Of a stretch of DNA of 64,000 nucleotides, positions 38,701 to 50,900 are shown in pieces. The DNA is taken from assembly GCF_023343835.1 (NCBI RefSeq), contig NC_064449.1, positions 1,116,001 to 1,180,000 of the forward strand. The letters run 5' to 3'. A program made the position numbers and the translations under genes. The notes under the pieces were generated by a model. That model had not been told where the DNA came from, made no database searches, and worked only from the letters and a program-made list of their open reading frames with translations. Within the stretch, counting starts at the first letter, position 1. Each line of letters begins with the position of its first letter. The stretch is from Lagopus muta (taxonomy: Eukaryota; Chordata; Aves; Galliformes; Phasianidae).

Positions 38701-41700
38701 GCACATGTGGAATGCACAGCTTTTGGCATGGGAGCTCAAACGTTAGATCTGGCCCATAAATCTGAGTACAGTTTTCTGTGTTCAAGAATCTTATTTTATC
38801 TGGATTGAAGTCCTCTTCCCCTTTGGCATCAGAAGATACTTGGGGCTGTTAAAGCAAAAATTGCAAAATACTGCCCTGAAATACGTATGGATTTGTTCTG
38901 CCAAGCACACAAGTTTTATCCTACAGCTTAGAAATTAAAATAAATAAATAAATACATAAAAAGGAAGAAGAAAAGAAAGGAGGATGGAAGGAAAAGAAAC
39001 AAGGAAAGAAAGAGAGGAAGGAGAGAAGGAGGGAGGAAGCAAATGGTATTTATTTATTCATTTTTAACTGAACTTTAATTCTAAAAATCATTTTGTCTTA
39101 CAGAAAAAGACCACACAAAGGTTTTGTACCTAAAGCCCCAAGAAACCTTAGTTTTTTCCTTAAGTCGTGTTCAAATTCTGCTACAATAAAGAGGAATGAA
39201 AAATATATATCTTGTGGTCGGTGACCACTGACCACACAACGCCTGAACCAGTGCAGCTCTTGTGGGTTTCTACCGTTTGGCTCCAGTTACCTTCTAACTC
39301 TTCTCCTTTCAATATACATTCCTCCTTTTCTAGAAATATCATCTCTCTTGTTGCAAAAGGTGTAATTGTGAATAAAACCAGCTGTGAGCTTGACTTCAAC
39401 ACATCCTTGCAGTTGGCTATTTTGATTGCACTCTGGTGTAAACACGTCCACTCACATGCAAGAAAGAAAAGCAAGATCCCTTAGAAGACAGAAAAAACAG
39501 AGTATCCACTCAGTACTTCATAACCCTTTTATTTGGGGAGATATGGAAACAGTCACCACAAACTGAAAACATACCACGAGCTCCTCTAGACAACAGCTCT
39601 GCAGCTTCCAGCCTTCAGCAGCACCCAGATTATTTGTGAGGAAGGAGCATCTCCTAGGATTTCATTAGGCATACGTCCATCACTCGTACTCAAGTCATTT
39701 CTTCATCTGAATTGCAATCTTCCCTCTTTTTTCCCTGTAGATTTGTTCTTTGTCTCGCTATTAAAAGTACACCTTCCTACAGCACTCCAGCTTTGGTACC
39801 TGGAGGCCTCTCAGGCCAAGAGGTTATGTTGCAAACTGATGTGGGAAGAAAACATGAAATAAGTTTTGGATCTACAAAGCAGCATGCAGTTGTTCCTGAA
39901 CAAAACGAAGTGGCTGAAGACATGGTGAGGTGAACCAGTTTAAAGTAGGTGCTGTGGTCACAGACTTCAGCATTTAATGAGAGATTGTGGTTCTGATTTA
40001 TATCCCCAAACATCAGCTCATCTGAACACTGACAAAGCCAGTCAGCGGTGTATTGACAAAAATGCAAAGCCTGTGTCCACACACTTCTCTTGGCAGATAC
40101 ATATATTGCAGTATCTATAATGATCTCTGTATTATTCAGTTTATGCCTACTTTCCCTTTGTGCTTCCTTGCCTCCATCTCGACCCAAAACGACTGGGCAG
40201 GACCTACTGGGGGCCCATGAGTTACACTGAGAAAAGAAGAAATGTGCTGATTTGTCTCTTTTACATCTCTCACCTCACTGAACCTGAGTTCTGGAACCTG
40301 AGTCTCAGGACGTCCTTTTGGCTGCAAAGCTGTCACATTCACTTACAGCTCAGCTGTCAGACAAACTAGCCAGAGCCCATTGTAAAGGACAGCTAAATTC
40401 TGCCTTCAAACCATACATAAACTGCTTTTTTTAATAGAAAACGAAACTTGCAAAAAGTGAGACTTGCCCTGTGAAAGATCCAACTACCAAAATAATTTGC
40501 TGGATATCTTTGATGTTCATTTCCTTCAGTTGTAAGCATTTGGTGATCCATCATCTGCAGATAAACGTTGTGCTGAAAACTTTTGCTGAAATTAGGAGTA
40601 TGAATAAAAGAACTAGAGGCACACGACTTGCACAGATGCCCTGTGCAGACTTCCCTATTTCCAAGCCCTATCAAATGAAACAACTCAATCCTCTCTGATT
40701 TTAAGGTTTCACAAACCCTACATTGAAAAGGAATCACAAAGGAAATCTTATTTTACTACCACTCCTACTACCAACAAATTACAAGACAAGTCTTAGATGA
40801 AATTGTACTCATTGGTGATAAAATACTTCAACTGCTTTTGATTTAATTGCCCAGGAAACCAGCCACGGCTTGCAGTGATGGTTTAATGGGAACCCATCTT
40901 TCAGTCTGCTAGGCAAGCTTCAAGATATCTGTTCACCCTGCTTCTCTGCAGGCCACTGAATACTGCTTTTATGGATTTTTCTGATGAAAGCCACTTATCT
41001 CAGGAAGGAATTGAAATGGTTGTCTTACCTGACATGTGATGAAATGAATTTTACAGTAATATTTATTGTTTCCCTATATGAAGACTGAAGCCCTTTGGCC
41101 TCATTTAAGGCATATAATAAAACTAATACCTACATATCAGCTCCATTGGTAATTTTTGCTGAAAATTCTTAGAGATTTTATGCAGAAAAGGTCTCAAATG
41201 TGAATGGATTTGCAAAACCAGATGGAAAGAGTAACAAAGACTGGACTACAACAGCATTTGCTTTCTGGTGCCCTCCATCTTGTGCTTCACTTTCCCCTGT
41301 CCCCCTATCCATGTTGACTAAAAGTTTGCATTAGAAACTGCATTTTCTAAAGGCTGTAGGTGATATTCTCATCTAATCCGGGACGACCTTTGGCTTCCTG
41401 GCACATGGACACAACTTGGGCAAAGATCGCCTCTGCTGATCCAAACAAACCCCTCAACTGATGTTAGGAAACACTCAGTGTTTGTACTTGCTTTATTCAG
41501 GCTTTTTGGATACAGCTTTATTCTCGGATAATTTTTCTTCAGTTAGAAGTACCATGAGTGTTACTAATAGAGATTTTTTTTAATGATTGACAAAGCTAGA
41601 AGTTAAAGTACACAGCGGTGTCTAAAATCTGCTCTAGCACTCCAGCTAATACAGTGCTTGACAAAACACATTTTGTATTCCAAAAACATATTTGGAAGAA

Positions 41701-41944
41701 ATATTTTTACATAAAATCTAAAGTAAAAGCACAGCTACTTTACTTGAGGAAAATGAGAAAGTTAGATATAAAAATGTCACTGAATCTCTAAATTCGTCTT
41801 TCAGTATTAGCGCACAGTGAGCGAATGCAGATCACTCTGTCCTTCCTGCTAACGTTGTGAATACAGTAACTCTTTATTAAAGTTCAAGAAGATGCAGAGC
41901 CCTGAACTGCAGGCTGAGCAATTCCCAGCACTGTGATCACTCTT
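35721..41944. other. Intergenic DNA, no gene recognised
   Basis: AT-rich sequence with one polypurine tract (38936-39040). The longest plus-strand frame (38359-38808, 149 codons) has no recognisable domain and ordinary base composition. Nothing else stands out. Confidence 0.6.
38936..39040. repeat. (AAAT)n and GA-rich polypurine tract
   Basis: AAATAAATAAATAAAT passes into about 80 bases of GGAAG/GAAAG/GGAGG purines, nearly free of pyrimidines. Confidence 0.9.
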
Positions 41945-42400
41945 CAGAGTATTGAGAACACGGAAGACAGGGCCACAAAATGATCTGAAGGCTGCAGAAC
42001 ACCTCCTGTGAAGAAAGGCTCAGGGAATTGGACTTGTTCATCCCAGAGAAGTGTCTGGGGAGACCATATTGTGACCTTCCAGTACTTGAAGGCAGCTTAT
42101 GAGCAGGAGTGGGACTGATTTTTACATGGTCTGATAGTGATAGGACAAGGGGGAATGGCTTTAAACTAAAAAACTGTGGTTAGATTTTAGGAAGAAATTC
42201 TTCACTCAGAGGGTAGTAACACACTAGAACAGGTTGTCCACAGGGGCTGTGGATGCCCCATTCCTGGAGGCATTCAAGGCCAGGTTGGATGGGCCCTGGG
42301 CAGCCTGGTCTGGTGTTGGCAATACTGCCTATGGCAGGGGGTTGGAATTAGATGACCTTTAAGGTCCCCTCCAACCTAAGCCATTCTGTATTCTGCGTTT
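41945..42400 (+). mobile_element. CR1 LINE 3' part, plus orientation
   Basis: CR1 3' sequence runs left to right: AGAAAGGCTCAGGGAATTGG, CTTCACTCAGAGGGT, GGCATTCAAGGCCAGGTTGG, ATGGGCCCTGGGCAGCCTGG, and finally CCCCTCCAACCTAAGCCATT before an eroded tail. It is moderately diverged and non-coding. Confidence 0.93.
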
Positions 42401-43534
42401 CAATGATAAGACAGCAAAATTGAAGAAAGTAATTGGGAGCACAAAATCTGGAGAGCATTTGTAGCGTTATTCTCAAGTCTCTTCATGGCTTTAGGGAAGT
42501 CAGCTGGCTTCTGGATGTCTGTCTGCACTATGGGCCAAATATTTTTGGTAATACTTGCAGATTTCAAGTGAAGAATTACACTAGTGCTGTAAAAAGTTAT
42601 TCCAGAATTCTATTTTTGAAGCTACGATTCTGTTTGTGTGCCAAAATGCAATTTGTAACTGAGGAGCCAGGAGCCCTCATCCATCAGTTTTCAGAGGCTG
42701 TGCTTACACTGCCTAGCTTGCTTCTGCCACAGTCTCATTCCTCAGGTCCAGTTCTCCAATGAGGCACCCGCTGTGTGCTGCTGTGTGCTCTGGCTGTAGC
42801 CTGCTCAGACAGCCAGCTTCCTGCCAGGGGCATCCTGGCACAGGGTGGGCATCAATACTCAGACTCTGCCCCTCAGGCAACCAGGGCACAAGTTGCTGGA
42901 AGCGTTGGCTGTGAGTGCTCCAGCCTGCATTCAGGAAGTATTGAAATCAGCAGGATTCCTTTAGGTTCAGCTTTCAGGTATAATATGAGCTGTGCCACTT
43001 TATCTGTGTACAAACTTTACGTCTGAACAACTGGAAAACCACTTTTGCATTATGCGTGTCAAAAATCTGCAAAAAATAGAAGTATTCTGTACCGATTCTG
43101 ATGTTCCACCTTACTTGAAAGCCGCTTTCAATAACGTACTGGGAACATCACTGCAAAGTCAAACAAAGGCACAGCAGCCTGAGTCAGAAGCACTGCACAG
43201 TATCTGGTCAACAGCATTCCTTCAGACAGGGCTGTAAGTAGTGGGCAGAAATACGTCCCAAACTGCGCTATCAGAATAACTCCTGTCTCTTACAATTACC
43301 TCTACGTGGAGATGTCTGCCAAAAACTTCCCAGTGGACATATGGGCTCAGCAGGTAGGAACTGGCTGAAAGTGCTCTTCTTGCACTGACGTCAGTGGGAG
43401 AAGCATGACTGAACCCAGCTCCCATGAAATTAAACGTTACCTGACCACTGCCTCTTTTTCAGCCTGGCCCAGCTCTCTCCACAGCTTCCTGAGAAGTCCT
43501 CACGCTTTTTCTTCCAAATAGGAAGAGCCTTTAC

Positions 43535-43710
43535 AGTTAATTAGAAGATAACACCAGTCAGCTTCTGCTAATTATTTGTATTTTTGCTTAACGCTTATAA
43601 ATCTCCTTGTTCAGGTATTATTACAAGCTAATATTTGCTTGTAAGATGCATTAGTCATTACAATTAGCAAGCAGAAATAGATTAGTCATGCGCAAACAAT
43701 CTCATAAATG
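43535..43710. promoter_or_regulatory. Possible conserved enhancer block, homeobox-motif rich
   Basis: Non-repetitive, AT-rich DNA with closely packed TAATTA/ATTAG-type homeodomain cores (GTTAATTAG, GCTAATTATTTG, CAATTAGCAAG, GATTAGTCATG), a GATA core and ATGCGCAAAC. This resembles developmental enhancers, but conservation cannot be judged from one sequence. Confidence 0.25.
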
Positions 43711-46700
43711 AAGTCTTTATGCCCCCCTTGGGGATGGAAAGGAAGGGAATTTGAGACCTTGATTATTACCAAGGGAAACCTGAGTTGTCTCTTCTATTCA
43801 CATCATTGTTTCAGGATTTTCTGTGGGGTGAGTAGGGTGGATGCAGGCCTTCAAAGCCCAGCAGTGCTGCTGGAAGCTGTGATGGGGATTTAATGAAAGC
43901 CATCGGGTGACACCTTTTCCAAGGACACTAGTCAGCACTTCTGAAATAAATCTTTTTTTTTTTTTCTTTCAAAAATCTTTTCAGTTAATGCCTGGAAGAA
44001 ACCTGTGTAGCAGCAAACTGGAACATTTAATGAAATCTAGGGTTTATGTCACCCTGAGAAAGGGAGACTGAAGATCCCAAAACCTGAAGCAACACAGACA
44101 GGGAGGGCACCAAAGGCAGTGCAGGTGTGTGACCAGAGGTATGCAGCTGACCGAATATCTTTCCACCCACAGCAATCCATGCTGCAGCCAGGAGCTTCCA
44201 CAAGTACCTCCCGAGGCAATGAACCCATTGGAAATGCTGGTCCCCATATCTACTTACATGCAGCACGGAAGGAGTAGGTCTGTAGAAGCTGCTGCTTTTT
44301 GCTTCATTCTGCACTGGCTTTTCGTTACATCACTGCTTCCCATTCCTTTCTGACTCAATTAGGTGCTCCCAAGAGCTCTCTTGTTTCTGCGTGCACAACA
44401 TCTCCTAAAAAGTCATTTAAAAATAAGATTAAGTCAATGCATAAGGCCATTTATAAATTAAAAAGCGGAGTCATTCCATTAAGTAAATTTAACAGCAGCG
44501 TTAATACAATACTTTCTTCGCTGCTCACATCACTCTCCTGCATGCGGCACAGGTCAGTGAGCTCTCCTGACAGTGAGACATTGCACTCCTCTCCCACCCA
44601 TGATTTTGCTCTTTGCTACCCTTCATTTGCTGTAATATTTACAACACACACACACACAAAAAAATATTAAAACAACAAATCACCAAAAACCAACAAGCAA
44701 CTCACAGCCCCTTCCTCAAGGAAATGTTTTGTAAAGAATTTGCCAAGCCTCCCAAAAAGGTATCGGGAGCAGAGAGAAAAGGAATATGTGTTGCTGTGTT
44801 GAGGGTGATTACAGAAATAGGTCACATCTTGTATCTGAAAGAAATGGATCACCAGAATCCAGCCCCACCCCCAACGCATCCTGGTCTCCCTCTCGCCACC
44901 CCCATACACAGTGCTTGAAGCATTCCAACATCCTTGCCAAATTCCCTCACAAATACTTTAATTCTTTACGTGCATGTCTCATTCCATCTGTTCCACATGC
45001 TCTTTATGCCATTTACATTCGTTGGCAGAGGCTGTGAGATGACACCACACACTAAAAATTTGCTGTGTTTTCAAGCTGCTTGGGTAGACCAAGAGGGAAA
45101 TGCGGAGCAGCCCAAGGTGTGCGGTTTCTCCTGCAGCCCTGGGTGAACACAGCCACTGGGCAAAGTGCAGTGAGCATCACCAGCAGGTTTTCACATCAGA
45201 GGGGCTGTACCTGCCAAACGTGCTCCATTCTTCCTTTGGGCTCAGGAAGGGAAAAAAAACAGGCTGTCCTCTGCAGGATTTATGGGGTGACTGCGGGTAT
45301 GGAGGACTCAGTGCCCAAACAGGCAACAGAAAGGCAAATGCTGTGTGAAGGAGGAATAAAGGAAAGCAGTGCTTGGTGGGAAAGGCAGCGCTGAGCCGTG
45401 TGTATTGCTTGGGAAGCTAATGCTGTTGGTCTGATCCCCCATCGTGGGAGCACACCACAAAAAGGGGCCCACAGACTCGGAGTCCTCAGTCTCTGCCTTT
45501 GGGAAGAACACAGTATGTCCTGGGCTTGGAGTTACAGCCAGCGCAGCTCCCAGCAGCTGTAACCTGTCACTGATCAATGGGGGCTGTAGCAGATGGCTGT
45601 TGGACACATTTAAGAACAGCTTCCAGGATAAGAATAGTAAAAAAATAATCTCTTCAGGTTTCAACACAGGGACATTCACAGAACCAAAACCCAATCCGCT
45701 GTGTGTTTGGCCACATGCCTGAGACTCCCAGTACAAGCTATACGAAAACCTCAGTCTGTAACATTTCCTTTCTATTCCAAGTGCTAGACCCAAACCTTTT
45801 CCCTCACCTCCGTAAGAGCAGCTCAGACAAAGACATAAGGAATAAAGGACACCTATGATTCAAGTGGAGATCCAGCTAAGAAGCACCACGAAGCCTGGAG
45901 CTCAGGAATGTGCTGCCCCATGGCACTGAGCTGCATCCCATTGCACACAGCTGCCCCAGCAGCAGGCTGAGCTGCAGGAAATCAGTGTAGCAAGCACTCA
46001 TTTCCCAGACCATTCTGCAATCCAATCACTTTATCACTATTATCGAGACACTGTGAAAATTCATATTATATTTTGTCTCAGGTCAGTCAAAAGTTCTAAC
46101 CTTCCCTTTTCCCCAAGCAAGGCACGGCAGCTTGCTCACCTGGCAGGACAGATTTCTCAGTCTTTTCCTCCCCATTTTTTCACATTCCTTTCCTCATCTA
46201 ATTCCTCCCATTTAGCTTGCGTGTTCTACCCAGCACCTTGTTATCTCCCACCCCATCTCTCTCTTTCTTTCCCATCTGTTATTACTACATTGGCTTGAAT
46301 GTTTTCCCGCTCCCATTTGTTACCAAGCTATAGTTTTCAACCGCTGTGAAAACATTTGATTCATACAGTTCATTGTTTCTCCTGCAAAGGAATCATCATC
46401 TAAAATAACCTGCATTTGCTGGAGTAAATGCAGAAAAGAAAAGGCTGACATTCCATGCTCGCTCTCACAGTTTGAAGCCTCGTAGGCTACTGCATGGCAA
46501 ATGAGAAACAAGAAAGATAAACAAGTACCACTGGGATGGGGAAGGAGCTCAGGATAGTCTTCTCAGCACGGTTCTGGATTTCTGGTGGAGGTATTCTCCT
46601 GCTGAGGAAGTATAAGGGCTAGGCAGTGCCAAGTCGACACAGAATAGCATGTCTTGCATTCAGGACCACCTCACACCTTCCTGTTAATTAGCAGAGAAGA

Positions 46701-46844
46701 ATCAAGAGCATGAGGTGCTGGCATCACAGGTAGTTGATTTGAACTAAACCTGAGAACTGTCAGTGTAGATCACCCAACTGAAAAAAACCTGAGGGATACC
46801 ATGAACCTAGGCTGTTGTATGGCTCTGTCTCAGGGGCACACTTC

Positions 46845-46858
46845 TCACTGGAGGGCGC
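46845..46858 (+). promoter_or_regulatory. Candidate CTCF binding site
   Basis: TCACTGGAGGGCGC agrees with the CTCF core CCASYAGRKGGCRS at 12 of 14 positions, including the AGGGCGC part. It is the best CTCF-type match I noticed outside the CpG island, about 15 kb upstream of MED13L. A boundary role between MED13L and the gene-poor upstream domain is possible but unproven. Confidence 0.35.
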
Positions 46859-47639
46859 TCACAGCCACGTGCACGTTCACAACATGCTCTCATGGAGCAC
46901 GGCAGTCACAGAAGACAACATGCTGCTGAATGGGCTCACAGCCCTCCAGTGGGAACACAGAGGAGAACTGTGGCTATGAAGTTCTCCCTTCAGCAAGGCT
47001 GTGAACCTCAGACACTGAACGGTGGCCTTCGTGGCCACCTTTGCTCAACCCAACCAAGAACATTCTTGTCGAGTTGGGAACCTAAGGTTTTTCCTCAAGA
47101 GAATGATTTCTTAAGATGCTGAGATAACGTCCCACTTAACCCAGCAACAAGGAAGTGGGGGACGTCTGCCTGAAGAGGTTCAAACCCGCATCTCCCATGA
47201 AAACTCCCAACTGCTAAATTACAAGGTGTTCCAGGTGAATTGGCTCCCCACCCATCCTTTGATGATAGTCCAGCATGCAGCACAGTGAAAGACACATGGA
47301 GCAGAAGAGAAGGAGAATTATTAAAACCACGATCGAGGCACTTATTTCACCTCTTTTCACCACTTACTGCAGTACCTAATGACACCGTGGTCAGCCCTTT
47401 GGAAAAGGATGCTGTTTGAACCACAGAATCCCTATTCAGCCCTTTAGTGAATTTCATCGTGTTATGTATCCAATTCACCTACAGGTTAATTTCCCTTTTA
47501 ACTCTGTCAGTTCACCTTTTAGATTTTCTTTCCTTTTTTAGATGCCAATTCTCTTTGCTGCATTATCTCCACATGAGAAAATTTCATCCTTTGCAAGTGC
47601 TGCTTGAGTAACAGTGGAGAGAAAGTAATCACATCGTAA

Positions 47640-47800
47640 GTTCATGGAGGTGTTCAAGGCCAGGTTGGATGGGACCCTGGCAGCCTGGTCTAGTATTAGA
47701 TATGGAGGTTGGCAGCCCTACGTGTGGTTGGGATGTTGGGGCTTGGTGACTCTTGAGGTTCTTTCCAACCCAAGCCATTCTATGATTCATTCAATGTACT
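47640..47800 (+). mobile_element. Short CR1 3' fragment, plus orientation
   Basis: GAGGTGTTCAAGGCCAGGTT, GGCAGCCTGGTCTAG and TTCCAACCCAAGCCATTCTA followed by TGATTCATTC are the last ~160 bases of a CR1 element. An apparent 64-codon open frame over it is part of this repeat, not a gene. Confidence 0.9.
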
Positions 47801-50739
47801 CTCAGGAGGAAGAAAATTGTGAGGATAAGATGCAATAAATGATCAACCTCAGGAAAACCAACTGATAAGTCAGTCCTACTAGAGCCACTCCTCTAGATTT
47901 AAGCTGCTTTACATGACAAGAGATTCATTCATTTTACATTTTGCCTTCTTCCAGGCAGATTTGAAATTTCACTTCTTCACGTCGTAAAGCGTCTCGGAAG
48001 CACAGCATATAGTGTACGTATGTATGCATGCATGCTTTTTTATATTCATTTGTGACCATATATCGGGGGGTGAGAACCACATGAGATTGAAAATACAAGC
48101 GGTACCTCATATGCTCTGGTTAAGTTGCCAAGCATGTATCTGGACAAACAGGAAAATAAGCAGGGAAAGTTCCTAACACAAGTGTGTCTGCAAAATCACA
48201 GTCAATAAAGAACACACTGCCATGTAATAAAGACAGCACTGTGCGCTGCCTTCATTGCAAATGTGGCCATATGGAAACAAAGTGTGTGCTTTTGTTCAAG
48301 CGTCCAAAGGCTTTTAAAGGGGAAAGAAAACCATCCTTTAAAAACTGTGCTCTAAAAATAATTCTGAGGAAAATGTAACTGTGGAATAAAATCACCATCC
48401 AAACAGCTTATAGGTTCATTAGCACTTCTGTTTCACAGGTGAAATGCCACAAGCAAAGACATGGGAAACAACAAGAGCTGTTATCTTCATCAGTTTAGGG
48501 GAGGATCCAGTGTCTGCTGTGGTTCAGAAGCCTTCTAAGTACAGGGGAAACTGGTGATGTGCACAGCACACAGAGCAGAAACAGCAGTGCTCGGTTACCA
48601 CAGGAGGAGAAACTACAGCAGGGGGAAAGCATGGTAGGTGTTCTCAATAAGCACCCAGCATATGGTGGATTGAATAAAATAATTGAGGATAGTGATTCCA
48701 GTGGGACTCGAGCCAAAAGGGTGAAAGGAAGGGAGCAGGAGGGCGGCTGCACATCCCAGTCGTGATTCAGGAAGTCCTGGAATCTTTCCTGACCCTCGAG
48801 GTCGGAATTTCTGACTGCTTCGACTCAGAATAGGAAACTGTATCCTGACTGCCTGCTTCTTTTTATAGAGTAAACTTTATTGCCAACTTCCTTTGGAGCA
48901 CAAGATTATTCCTTACAGTCCTTGAGCAGCACGCTGATCATAGGACACAAGTGCAAGATCTCTGTTCCCCAAACACAACACAGGCTTTATCCAAAATGAA
49001 AACAATAGAACCAAAGCTTGTCTTTATTACCCATCTCAGTAAACACAGTGTGCACTGATGGGTTTTAAAAGCAGCTGGCTAATCTTTCTCCTCCTCCTTC
49101 TTCCCCTTTAAACTTGGCCAACATGAAAGGATAGTGATATGGTCCAAGAAATGCTTGCCAGGATTAGAGGCTAAATGGGAGATTTCTGTGTAATGCAGTA
49201 ACAGGCTGCGGATGGGAAAGATCCCAGAGATCTCCACTGATCTCATTGCAGGGAAGATGGGTTGACCAGGGGTACTGGGCAACTCAGAGCTGACCGGGGG
49301 CACTGGAACTGACGACTTTGCAAACAGCAGAAAATGTCTTCTGTGATGCATTCTAGCTTTCATGTCAGTTACGCCTTCAAAAGGGTAAAGCACAGAACAC
49401 TCGATTCCCCTTCTCTGTTATTTAGTAAATGAAAAAGGTAAGTTGATTCCTTCCACATTTTCATTGAACAGAGGAGACCAACAACACCTCAACACGACAA
49501 CAACAAAACCCACATCAGTTGTGTAAACAAAGTGGAATAACCACAAACCTCTCTAAGGCTGACCCAGCCCCTCTTCGAAAGAAATGCACTTCCTATATTG
49601 AATCAACCTTGATCATTCAATCCCACTGCACCTTACATACAATTTTTTGGATCGCATGGATGATGCCAGAAGAAGTGATGCTAATTAATTGTTCCTTTTC
49701 CTCCTTACGGAGGCTTCTCTCCAAGTCAATGAGAGGGGCAAAGTCAGTGTGCAGTTTCCAGTTGTCGGCATTCAGTCTGGGCTTGAACAAGGCAGAGCTA
49801 TTAAGTGGCTTTCCCAGGGTTATGGAAAATTGATAGAGAAAGAACCAAACAGGAACTGTAGGACCAAGACAGGCACTTACACTGAAAGTCTTCATCCAAG
49901 GAATGCAAAAATAGCATCTCTTCAAGGAACAGAACTCCAGACAAAGGTGTATGTGACACTGTGTTTTAAACTGTCTGTTCTGTAAGGAGGTGAACTTCAG
50001 GCAATAAGCAAGTTGTTTCAGTAGTAAGCCAGCAGTGAGACGTTACATCTGTATTCCTGTTCTTCCTATATAATAGAAATTGTATGGGTTTATGTTAGGT
50101 CTGTTTTTCAGAAAGATTTTTATTCTCCTTAATCCCACCAGCATTACTGCCATGGGAAACTGCCTGCCTGTTTGAAATTAGGTGAAAGAATCTTCTACTG
50201 CCTCAAGAAAACCTAAGTAAAGTTATTAATGTGTATTATTTTCTTTATGTTTTACCACAAAGATATCTAGCAAATGGACCTGTGAAGACCCATGTTCATG
50301 TGCACAGCCTCATTGAACCCAAAGGAGACTGAAGGTTCTCTGAGCTGATTTCTGTCCTCGCAAGAGCAGAAATAACATTTCACGTACCTTTCCCACAAAT
50401 GCCAGATTTCTCCAAGCCCCACTGCTTTTCAGGACAGGTAGGTGCTCAGATCCCAATATTTTTCCATTTTTCCCCCTACATTTTTAATTATTTACCACAT
50501 CTGGCACAGAAATCTGAACCAGATGCCTTGTCTGCCCCCTACCTTTCCTCAAATATAGTGCTTTAGGGAGGAAACAGATTTCAAAATGGCTGAATAAATA
50601 ATTCTGCTGCTGATCACTATCCAAATACATTTCCACTGGGCTCTGTGATCTTTAATTTCTATTTCATACTAAGGCATGGACACACGGACATACATGCATA
50701 CATGCATCTATTTGTTTGACTCTTCAGGCAGAAGAAATC

Positions 50740-50900
50740 TCAAAAACAATCTGAGATGGAGGGTATTTCAATTAATATTCAATGCTGCTATTTCTCTGGA
50801 TGTATTCATTCTAATTAGCTGTGATGTAAAGAGAAAATCCTGCTTGCATTGCCTCGAGGCACACAGAAACAGCAATTGGCATTGGCTTTAGCATATTCTT
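50740..50900. promoter_or_regulatory. Possible conserved enhancer block, small
   Basis: TTCAATTAATATTCAATGCT and CATTCTAATTAGCTGTGATG are paired homeodomain-type sites, followed by GCAATTGGCATTGGC. No repeat or coding signal. Offered only because of motif density. Confidence 0.18.

Larger units (their letters stand above)
42401..47639. other. Intergenic DNA, no gene recognised
   Basis: Contains the homeobox-rich block at 43535, a short CA repeat (44645-44658) and the CTCF-type motif at 46845. Open frames such as 45065-45394 and 45308-45793 overlap on opposite strands and show no domain. Confidence 0.6.

Noticed and set aside
38359..38808. 149-codon plus-strand frame in the intergenic region
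   Set aside because: No domain, no splice or promoter context, and ordinary composition.
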